A stretch of DNA of 49,496 nt, from positions 1-49,496 of the forward strand of contig CANQLI010000011.1 in assembly GCA_947624675.1 (NCBI GenBank). The letters are read 5' to 3'. A program made the position numbers and the translations under genes. Of the stretch, positions 43,730 to 49,496 are shown one piece after another. The notes beneath the pieces were generated by a model that saw only the letters and a program-made list of their open reading frames with translations, was not told the origin of the DNA and did not search any database. The stretch is from an uncultured Clostridia bacterium. Its GTDB lineage: Bacteria; Bacillota; Clostridia; Oscillospirales; Ruminococcaceae. The number at the start of each line of letters is the position of its first letter. Within the stretch, counting starts at the first letter, position 1.

Positions 43730-44614
43730 CTATTCATCTACTTTAACAACGCTTGTTACACCGTTTATAATTGGAGGAAATACTTCAACGATACTACCGA
43801 TCGATTTAATTATAACCTTATCACCCACAGTAATATCCGAGCTAATTTGAGCGTTGTCAGTATATTCAAGCTCAACATCAATTACTTCAGATTCTGAATA
43901 AAGATGCGCCTCAACGTTCAAAACCTTACCATCCTCTACTTTTAGCACGGTTGCTTCATATTCACATTCGATAGAATCCGAACCAACCTTTGCCATTATA
44001 TTTATTTTTCCAACATCAGCTGTGGTTATTTTTCCGTCCCCGTTCATATCCGCTGCCAAAAATTCTGTATCAGACGGCTTTTGGGCTCCCTTTGCAAATG
44101 AATTAGCAAATCCGACATCTGCCGTAGTTACTTTTCCGTCACTATTTATATCGCCATAAGTTTCAATAGAAGAGCATACCGTAAATTCACAACTCGTACT
44201 AACCGATCCGTCAGCAGAGGAAAGCATAAGCAAATAGGTTTTACCCGCTTCAATCATTGGGTCAAAAAATCCCACACTAGCATCAAAACTTCCTTCAGTA
44301 TCTCTTATTAACCAGTTACTATCATCAAACATCTTACTGCCTGAATCGTCATAAATACTTACTATAATATCCTGTCCGTCCCAATTTGAATAACTGAATG
44401 TATAATTAAGATAAAACATTCCCTCTGCTATAGGCTTTATTTCATCAATTATAATAGTCGGTTCGTTTACAGTATCTGTACCGTCAGCATCGTTATTTGA
44501 AATATACATAGCTTTATAGTCTTGGTCATTTCCCGCTAAAACAGTAACAGAAGAAAGCATAGTTACAGCTGTTACTGCGGCAGTTACTGCCGCCGATAGT
44601 TTATAAAATTTCAT
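43730..44614 (-). CDS. secreted type I dockerin protein with DUF3221-like C-terminus
   Basis: 294 aa. Signal peptide 1 to about 27 (ending VTVLAGN), a beta domain of about 120 residues, then a type I dockerin: two calcium-binding repeats GDINSDGKVTTADVGFANSF and ADMNGDGKITTADVGKINIM at about 153-215. Dockerins dock onto cohesins of a cellulosome scaffold on the cell surface. The last 75 residues (to IVEVFPPIINGVTSVVKVDE) resemble the lipoproteins at 19.4-20.3 kb. Follows the protease gene by about 44 bases, so the two are probably co-transcribed. Confidence 0.85.
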   Translation of the reverse strand: MKFYKLSAAVTAAVTAVTMLSSVTVLAGNDQDYKAMYISNNDADGTDTVNEPTIIIDEIKPIAEGMFYLNYTFSYSNWDGQDIIVSIYDDSGSKMFDDSNWLIRDTEGSFDASVGFFDPMIEAGKTYLLMLSSADGSVSTSCEFTVCSSIETYGDINSDGKVTTADVGFANSFAKGAQKPSDTEFLAADMNGDGKITTADVGKINIMAKVGSDSIECEYEATVLKVEDGKVLNVEAHLYSESEVIDVELEYTDNAQISSDITVGDKVIIKSIGSIVEVFPPIINGVTSVVKVDE

Positions 44615-44658
44615 ATGTATACACCTCTAATCTAAAAATATAATGAGAAAAAAGCAAC

Positions 44659-45528
44659 TTAATCGTAAGTAGACCTCATATATGCAATGGTACCGTAAAT
44701 TTCGTTTTGTACCTTCGCTCCAAAGTTGTGATTTGTACTACCATATGCGTGTACAGCCACAATTTTATTTTCAGAGTCTATAACGGGTGACCCACTATTT
44801 CCAGGTAAAGTATCACAATCGTAATATAAAAAATCATTTATATCAGCAACCACTTTACCATCACTTCGCCACATTGTTATTCTATACTTATCTTTATTCC
44901 CAGGATATCCAATAACACTGACATCCGATCCGCTCAAATCAGTATCTTTGCAGTTTTTCAATCCAAGCCATCCCGTTATATCGCCTGCATTCGCGTTAAG
45001 AATAATAACTCCCCAGTCATTAACTGCTACCATATTTTGCACATACTTACAATTTGCAAACACTTTTTTTGCCTTATACGGACCATAGGGAGTATAATAA
45101 CGCTGCCTAGCAGGATAAACTTCAACTTTAACACAATTTCCTGCATCTGGTCTATGCAATATGTGTCCACAAGTTAAAACAACACTTCTTCCTACCATGC
45201 AACCCGAACCTAAATATCCTATATCTGCTGCTCCGTCACCGTTCTTATCCCAATATGTTCTAATATCACAAATCGCTCTATACGGAGCTTCATGTGTTTT
45301 AATTATTTCGTAACTTTCATCATCTCCAATAATCGAAGCAGGAGATATTCCGTCATCATCTCCATAATCAGTAATACACCCTTCTGTTTCATAAACGGTA
45401 TTAGAGTTTACTTCGATTGTCTCATATCCCTCCTCACCCGTAACAAAATCCTTACTGTAAAATACGTATTCCTGAGAATTTTCCTTAACACTTTTATCAG
45501 CTACGGCATTACCTGACGGTATACTCAA
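44659..45528 (-). CDS. secreted V8-like trypsin-fold serine protease
   Basis: Triad visible: His in LTCGHILHRP, Asp in AVNDWGVIIL, Ser in DTLPGNSGSPVID, the signature of glutamyl endopeptidase-type proteases. An N-terminal acidic pro-region of about 95 residues precedes it, and a DKNGDGAAD loop suggests calcium binding. The frame given starts at TTG 45528, but upstream, in the same frame to 45564, lies IVAVALSVSTLILSIPSGNA, a plausible signal peptide. No ATG, GTG or TTG comes before it; the possible start is ATT 45564, or one base has been lost. Secretion is therefore likely in the functional form. Confidence 0.8.
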   Translation of the reverse strand: MSIPSGNAVADKSVKENSQEYVFYSKDFVTGEEGYETIEVNSNTVYETEGCITDYGDDDGISPASIIGDDESYEIIKTHEAPYRAICDIRTYWDKNGDGAADIGYLGSGCMVGRSVVLTCGHILHRPDAGNCVKVEVYPARQRYYTPYGPYKAKKVFANCKYVQNMVAVNDWGVIILNANAGDITGWLGLKNCKDTDLSGSDVSVIGYPGNKDKYRITMWRSDGKVVADINDFLYYDCDTLPGNSGSPVIDSENKIVAVHAYGSTNHNFGAKVQNEIYGTIAYMRSTYD

Positions 45529-45695
45529 TATTAAAGTACTTACACTAAGAGCTACTGCAACAATTTTACTTTCCTAGTTCCACCTTTTTAATTTAATAAA
45601 CTAATATTAACATATTTTGTCATTCATGTCAAGTGATTTAATGATTTTTTCAATATTATCCGAGTTATAAATATGCATTAATCGTACAAAAAAGC

Positions 45696-45724
45696 TTGCA
45701 ATTTGCAAAAAACGGTGATATAAT
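45696..45724 (+). promoter_or_regulatory. tRNA-Ala promoter
   Basis: TTGCAA (45696-45701), 17 bases, TATAAT (45719-45724), 16 bases before the tRNA. Confidence 0.85.
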
Positions 45725-45740
45725 ATGTATCGTTAAATAT

Positions 45741-45816
45741 GGGCCCATAGCTCAGCTGGGAGAGTGCCGCGTTCGCAATGCGGAGGTCGAGGGTTCGATC
45801 CCCTTTGGGTCCACCA
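45741..45816 (+). tRNA. tRNA-Ala (anticodon CGC)
   Basis: 76 bases with encoded CCA. Acceptor GGGCCCA pairs with TGGGTCC (one G-T), T-arm GAGGG TTCGATC CCCTT, anticodon stem CCGCG/TGCGG with loop TTCGCAA, anticodon CGC at 34-36. The tRNA reads GCG alanine codons. Confidence 0.97.
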
Positions 45817-45862
45817 CCTTGCGTGGTCAGGTTGGAGAACAGCCTGCCGTGCAACTCAGTAA

Positions 45863-45891
45863 GGAACACCCCTGTTATTCGGGGGTGTTCC
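45863..45891 (+). terminator. terminator of tRNA-Ala
   Basis: Ten-base perfect stem GGAACACCCC/GGGGTGTTCC with T-rich tail. It marks the end of the native block. Bases 45892-46020 hold no gene. Confidence 0.8.
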
Positions 45892-46020
45892 TTCGTTCTT
45901 GCACCAATTACACTCTGAGTTGGCAAGCTGATGCTACTCAAATCGCACCGGATTCTTTATTGACTCTCTCGTCTCAAATATGGTAAAACAGCCTGATTTG
46001 GGGCCCATGCACCAATTTTG

Positions 46021-46107
46021 TCACGGATAATTCTTTTAAGCGTGAGCGTAGTTGGCTCTCAAATAGCGCTTTTTGGTGCAGTGCACCGTTTTTTGAATTA
46101 TCCGTGA
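46021..46107. repeat. 87-bp element with 13-bp terminal inverted repeats
   Basis: TCACGGATAATTC (46021-46033) and GAATTATCCGTGA (46095-46107) are perfect inverted repeats. Inside is a palindrome GGTGCAGTGCACC (46075-46087). It resembles a short MITE or a structured junction between tRNA-Ala and the acquired island. No transposase is nearby. Confidence 0.6.
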
Positions 46108-46190
46108 GAATTGAACTGTACCCCATTTTCCGGACTCGGTCCTTGGTGTGATGAAATCCCCAGCCAACTGATTTTGCGAATATATTTTTG

Positions 46191-46582
46191 TTAACGTGCT
46201 ATACAACGTATGGAATCGCCACTACCTTTAACATTACCAAGTTCGCCAGTGGCGTCGATATATAGACCCTTTCTCCCGTATTGTCTAATGTCATATCCCA
46301 AGCAGAACCGTTACCATTTGCGGTCGATGTCCACCAATAGCCTGTAGTGTTTCGTCCTGTTGGCCATCCGTTTTGGTTGCATGTGCCACCCATTATGAAA
46401 TTGGCAGGACTATCTTTGAGATTAGTGCCATATTTAGTTATGATGGAATTCAAGTTATCCTTGGTGGGTAATTTCCAGTTTTTTGGACAAATTAATTTAG
46501 AAGTATCACCAGATGTTTTGATTTCTGTGCCTTCTCCGGCGGGGTCACTTGCAAAAGCGCTCCAGGAAGGGATTTTCGCAAT
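46191..46582 (-). pseudogene. 3' fragment of a FISUMP-type surface protein gene
   Basis: An open frame with no start codon at its 5' edge (a TAA is at 46583-46585) encodes LICPKNWKLPTKDNLNSI and YWWTSTANGNGSAWDMTL, the C-terminal FISUMP module also in the 46658 gene. Near 46260 a two-base slip in TATATATC takes it out of frame; in the other frame it ends DSIRCIAR, the normal terminus. So it is a 5'-truncated and frameshifted relic of a duplicated paralogue. Confidence 0.7.
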
Positions 46583-46592
46583 TTAACCTTTA

Positions 46593-46621
46593 CAAAAACC
46601 ACCCGCGATGGGTGGTTTTTG
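46593..46621. terminator. terminator between FISUMP genes
   Basis: Twelve-base perfect stem CAAAAACCACCC/GGGTGGTTTTTG with loop GCGAT, terminator-like in both directions, following the intact FISUMP gene. Confidence 0.85.
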
Positions 46622-46657
46622 TATTGTATGCTAATCCAATACTAGTCATCTGAGCAT

Positions 46658-48310
46658 TTAATCGGATATACAACGGATAGCATTGCCTCTATGGCGACCA
46701 ATGGTGTCATAGGGAGCGACTTTATTCGAATAAATAAGCATGTTATATCCTAATTTGGAATCATAAATGGATGAAGTCCAAAATACACCATGGGTGCCTA
46801 TATTACCCCGTTTGGATTGTCCATTATAGATATAGACATCTCCCGAAAGCATAAAATTGGGGCCGTCGATATTTAGCAGAATATTTTGATTTTCGTCATA
46901 AGATTCAACTAGAGCCTTGTATTCGGTATTATCGGGAAGATTCCATCCCTTGGGGCAGATAGATTGCTGTATGGTAGCAAACGTCACTTGAGTTGTCGCC
47001 TCGCCGGCTGTTGCCGTAAAAAGATTATAGAAGCCACCATAGGTCTGGTCAATATAAACACGCTTTTCATTAACGCTTTCAATATTAAAATTTTCGATGT
47101 TGCTAGCAGGAAGTACGAACTCATCGCGAACATCAGAATCTGTCGAGGTGAGCGTTGCGTTATCAATTCGCAAGTTGTCCACCATCCAGCATCGATCATC
47201 CTTAAGCTTGCGAACCTTATAAGTGTTGTCATCGCGAATATCCACCAGAGTAGCCGTGGACTGTTTCTCGAATGTCCCTACATGGCTACAAAGCTCAGCG
47301 GACATGTCTTGCATTTTATAATGCCCAGAATCGTCTTTTTCTTTGCCACTTAATTCAAGAACTTTTTCTATGGTAAGTTCTTTTTGCCACATAGCGTGGA
47401 GCGTCACAGTATTATTGGAGCTCGCAAGGTCAAGCGCATCACCTTCCTTGTAGGCCTTGCTTCCTTCTGGACAAGTGTCTTCATCATAGACATTCTCATT
47501 GGTTGGTATAGCTGTGCACCAACCAATGAAATTTTCACTGTTTTTAGTGGGCACTTTCTTAGATAGCGCAACGGTCTTTTCTTGTGTATTGCCAGATATT
47601 GCGTCTGGCTCGCCAGTGCCGCCGTTAGCATCAAAACTGATTGCGTAACTCACTTCGTTCGCTACTGCCGTGAATGTAAATGAACCAGTATAAGTTCCAG
47701 TAGCGATAGTATTATCTACTTTTGCAGCAATAGTGAAGCCATATTCTTTGTCTGTTTCAACCGTGGCTTGGCCGTTACCGCTAGTCTTGTCTAATTCTTT
47801 TAGGCTGCCAGTAGGTCCCGGTCTATAATTGTCATTGATAGTTGCTCCACCAGTAAATTTAAAACCCCAGCTATTTTTAGTAAAATTGTTCTTATCAGCT
47901 GTTTCTGTACCAATAGAAGTTATTGAATTACTGCCATTGACAAGACTATTACTACCATTAGTAGATTTGATACTTAGAGTATAGCCCCATGGTGCGTCAC
48001 TAGAAACCGTAAGTTTTGCTGTGCTACTTTCAGCAACAGTACCTTCTGCTGATGGAGTTACACTAACTGAGAGACTGTCTGGGATCGTAATACCCAGAGA
48101 TACTGCCGAAACACCTTGTGGCTCTACACTTGGTAAAATAAATACAAATCCAAATAAGAATAAGCCCCATTTTAGTGCCAATGGGAGAAGTAAGAAGGGG
48201 CCATTGGCACTAAAATAGTGCCTATTCCGTCTATGGTTAATTTTTTGATGAACAAAAACATTCTGTACATTATTTAAACGTACTCTTAATAATGCATATA
48301 TTACAGCCAT
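46658..48310 (-). CDS. surface protein with Listeria-Bacteroides repeat and FISUMP domain
   Basis: 550 aa. A membrane segment or signal anchor at about 45-65 is followed by a beta domain (LGITIPDSLSVSVTPSAEGTV, then APWGYTLSIKSTNG). Next is an InlB/Listeria-Bacteroides type repeat (YAISFDANGGTGEPDAISG to TLHAMW). The C-terminal 200 residues form the Fibrobacter succinogenes major paralogous (FISUMP) fold ending NAIRCISD. This domain order is typical of Saccharibacteria (TM7) surface proteins. Codon use differs from the core genes. Role unknown, probably adhesion. Confidence 0.75.
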   Translation of the reverse strand: MAVIYALLRVRLNNVQNVFVHQKINHRRNRHYFSANGPFLLLPLALKWGLFLFGFVFILPSVEPQGVSAVSLGITIPDSLSVSVTPSAEGTVAESSTAKLTVSSDAPWGYTLSIKSTNGSNSLVNGSNSITSIGTETADKNNFTKNSWGFKFTGGATINDNYRPGPTGSLKELDKTSGNGQATVETDKEYGFTIAAKVDNTIATGTYTGSFTFTAVANEVSYAISFDANGGTGEPDAISGNTQEKTVALSKKVPTKNSENFIGWCTAIPTNENVYDEDTCPEGSKAYKEGDALDLASSNNTVTLHAMWQKELTIEKVLELSGKEKDDSGHYKMQDMSAELCSHVGTFEKQSTATLVDIRDDNTYKVRKLKDDRCWMVDNLRIDNATLTSTDSDVRDEFVLPASNIENFNIESVNEKRVYIDQTYGGFYNLFTATAGEATTQVTFATIQQSICPKGWNLPDNTEYKALVESYDENQNILLNIDGPNFMLSGDVYIYNGQSKRGNIGTHGVFWTSSIYDSKLGYNMLIYSNKVAPYDTIGRHRGNAIRCISD

Positions 48311-48399
48311 GCCTAGCGTACCTCTCTTGTTGTTACTTCTCTTAATTGTATTTGCAGGCCATTGTGCATCCCCCCATACAAAAATGACACCGCAACTTA

Positions 48400-48408
48400 A
48401 TTATAGCA
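48400..48408 (-). promoter_or_regulatory. extended -10 promoter for the FISUMP gene
   Basis: Minus strand TGCTATAAT, with no clear -35 box, about 90 bases before the start codon at 48310. The rest of the 48311-48580 gap shows no gene. Confidence 0.45.
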
Positions 48409-48580
48409 CATTATTCTGCTTATGCGGATTTTGCTGTAGCTAACCAGCGAAAATTGATACGGTTTTAGCCAGTGTATTCCAACTGATGTTAAAATCGGGA
48501 TCACAAACCCAAGCTTTCAATTTATCTATAATCATTGTAAAATGCGAACTATTTGTCCGCGATTATGATACATTATAGTT

Positions 48581-49178
48581 ATGGAAAACTCTAATAATAA
48601 GCAAATATCACATAATCGGCGGTACTATAAGCGCAGGACCGCCATTTTTTTAAATACTTTGATCGCGTTGAGGAAAAACCGCTGTCGTGTTACGGTTAGT
48701 CAGATAGCAAAAGCTACCGGGCTTCCACGCCAAGTGTTTTTTTCGATACTTCAAAAACATCAATCAGGTGCTTTCTGACTGTGAGAGCTGGCTACATCAG
48801 GAGTATGAGCGGTATTTAGACGGTGTTTCACTTGATGGCACTAATGCAGATATCAATCAGCGCCTTTTTATGGCCAGCTTTATTTTTATGACGCAGTATA
48901 GTGAGATATTTTATCAGATATGCTCCAATATGGCTGTTCAAGATATACTGTATCGGATGCTGAAAGTCTTATACCCAAAACTGAGGTTGACCTGGCTGCC
49001 CGCAGGAACACCAACCCCCGCCATTGACAGCGAGCGCGTAGATCTTTATCTCCGGCTCCTGACCGGTGTGATTTGTCAATGGGGTAAGGGAACAAACTGC
49101 GATATCGGCAAAGTCGAGCCATATATTCGTAGGATGATTAAAATCACGGAAGATGTTACAGGGCGGAACATATTTTGA
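48581..49178 (+). pseudogene. TetR-family regulator split at a T7 tract
   Basis: Two frames: 48581-48778 gives the HTH start (RVTVSQIAKATGLPRQVFF), and the second frame continues with RYFKNINQVLSDCESWLHQE to 49178. Reading T6 for T7 (48737-48743) joins them into a normal TetR protein of about 198 aa with helix-turn-helix IAKATGLPRQVFFRYFKN. The inducer-binding half follows. As written, only part of the HTH is made. A GTG at 48768 might allow independent start of the second half. Confidence 0.75.
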
Positions 49179-49236
49179 AGCTATTCTGTCCTATTTCGGT
49201 TGATTAGATTAGCTATATATGTTGCAACAGTACGGC

Positions 49237-49282
49237 AGGTTATAAAAAAGACATGAAAATGCCGTGTCCTTTTTTATAGCCT
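49237..49282 (+). terminator. terminator of the TetR gene
   Basis: AGGTTATAAAAAAGACA/TGTCCTTTTTTATAGCCT stem with small mismatches, about 60 bases past the TetR stop. Confidence 0.75.
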
Positions 49283-49299
49283 ATACTTGCGCATGAGCA

Positions 49300-49343
49300 T
49301 TTCGTTTAGACGCATTGACTTTTCGTTCAAACGATGATATAAT
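49300..49343 (+). promoter_or_regulatory. promoter and repeat operators of the excisionase-like gene
   Basis: TTGACT (49315-49320), 17 bases, TATAAT (49338-49343). Direct repeats TTTCGTTTAGACG (49300-49312) and TTTCGTTCAAACG (49321-49333) flank the -35 box, 21 bases apart, as operator half sites would. The TetR protein next door is a candidate binder. Confidence 0.65.
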
Positions 49344-49395
49344 AAATAGCGTTTTGTGGTACTAATTGTCGGCTAACCAGATAGGAGGGCAGATC

Positions 49396-49496
49396 ATGGA
49401 AGGCTTTATGACTACCAAAGAGGCCGCAGAAAAATGGAACCTTTCAATTCGGCAGGTGCAAAATCACTGTAAGCTAGGAAGAATTAAAGGTGTTCA
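49396..49496 (+). CDS. HTH excisionase/MerR-like DNA-binding protein (partial)
   Basis: Starts at ATG 49396 after ATAGGAGGGC and runs off the window. MTTKEAAEKWNLSIRQVQNH and KLGRIKGV match the winged-helix HTH_17 proteins (Xis/excisionase-like) common in Firmicutes integrative elements. It may control excision or transcription of the element that continues to the right. Confidence 0.85.
   Translation, partial: MEGFMTTKEAAEKWNLSIRQVQNHCKLGRIKGV

Noticed and set aside
46001-46008. GGGCCCAT repeat of the tRNA-Ala start as an attachment core
   Set aside because: Eight bases are too few, and an att core would be expected at the tRNA 3' end.
45900-46017. Direct repeat TGCACCAATT (45900 and 46008)
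   Set aside because: Ten bases, no flanking symmetry; may be chance.

Overview
The window looks like chromosomal DNA of a mono-derm, sporulation-lineage Firmicute close to Ruminococcus (Oscillospiraceae). The grounds are a Clostridia-type division and cell-wall (dcw) cluster, a meso-DAP type MurE, a cysteine T-box, a SigH-like factor, PheB-hom-thrB synteny, and a secreted protein with a type I dockerin, which points to a cellulosome-forming Ruminococcus. No species is claimed. Canonical TTGACA/TATAAT promoters with 17-bp spacers are easy to find throughout. Layout: (1) 1-5.86 kb is one end of an integrative element: divergent XRE regulators, a HhH-GPD/Fe-S glycosylase-like gene, a small serine resolvase with a 34-bp inverted-repeat site, an AT-rich membrane ORF, and a large serine recombinase next to a strong terminator. 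Nearly every longer gene here is broken by a one-base slip, while the core genes beside it are intact. (2) 5.93-9.8 kb is a tight operon licD, licC-licA fusion, tarI/ispD-like, predicted to put phosphocholine on a surface glycan. (3) 9.8-13.2 kb is a cysteine T-box operon cysE-cysS-cyclophilin. (4) 13.2-16.4 kb holds an orphan MazF, a Cys-rich protein of unknown function and gdhA. (5) 16.5-19.3 kb is pheB-hom-thrB on the plus strand. (6) 19.3-20.3 kb is a perfect tandem duplication of a lipoprotein gene. (7) 20.4-25.3 kb, minus strand, carries an XRE regulator with a clear operator, a metallophosphoesterase, patatin, hotdog thioesterase, HAD phosphatase, TPR protein and zinc-ribbon protein.  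(8) 25.4-40.5 kb is the dcw block read leftwards: mraZ-rsmH-(small basic ORF)-ftsL-spoVD-murE-murF-ftsW-murG-murA-ftsQ, then ftsZ from its own promoter, then a lone fumarase beta subunit and a SigH-like sigma factor. mraY, murD and ftsA are not here. (9) 40.5-43.7 kb is a gene-free stretch with structured repeats, then valS. (10) 43.7-45.6 kb holds two secreted proteins, a dockerin protein and a V8-like serine protease, followed by tRNA-Ala(CGC). (11) From about 45.9 kb the character changes: a Saccharibacteria-style FISUMP surface protein, a decayed second copy, a frameshifted TetR gene and the start of an excisionase-like gene. This is an acquired island or an assembly join. The least explained signals are a 110-bp non-coding element present twice in opposite orientation (14.73-14.84 and 40.70-40.81 kb), whose dyads are kept by compensatory changes; a 35-aa basic ORF coupled to rsmH by ATGA overlap; and the concentration of single-base slips in the acquired ends of the window.
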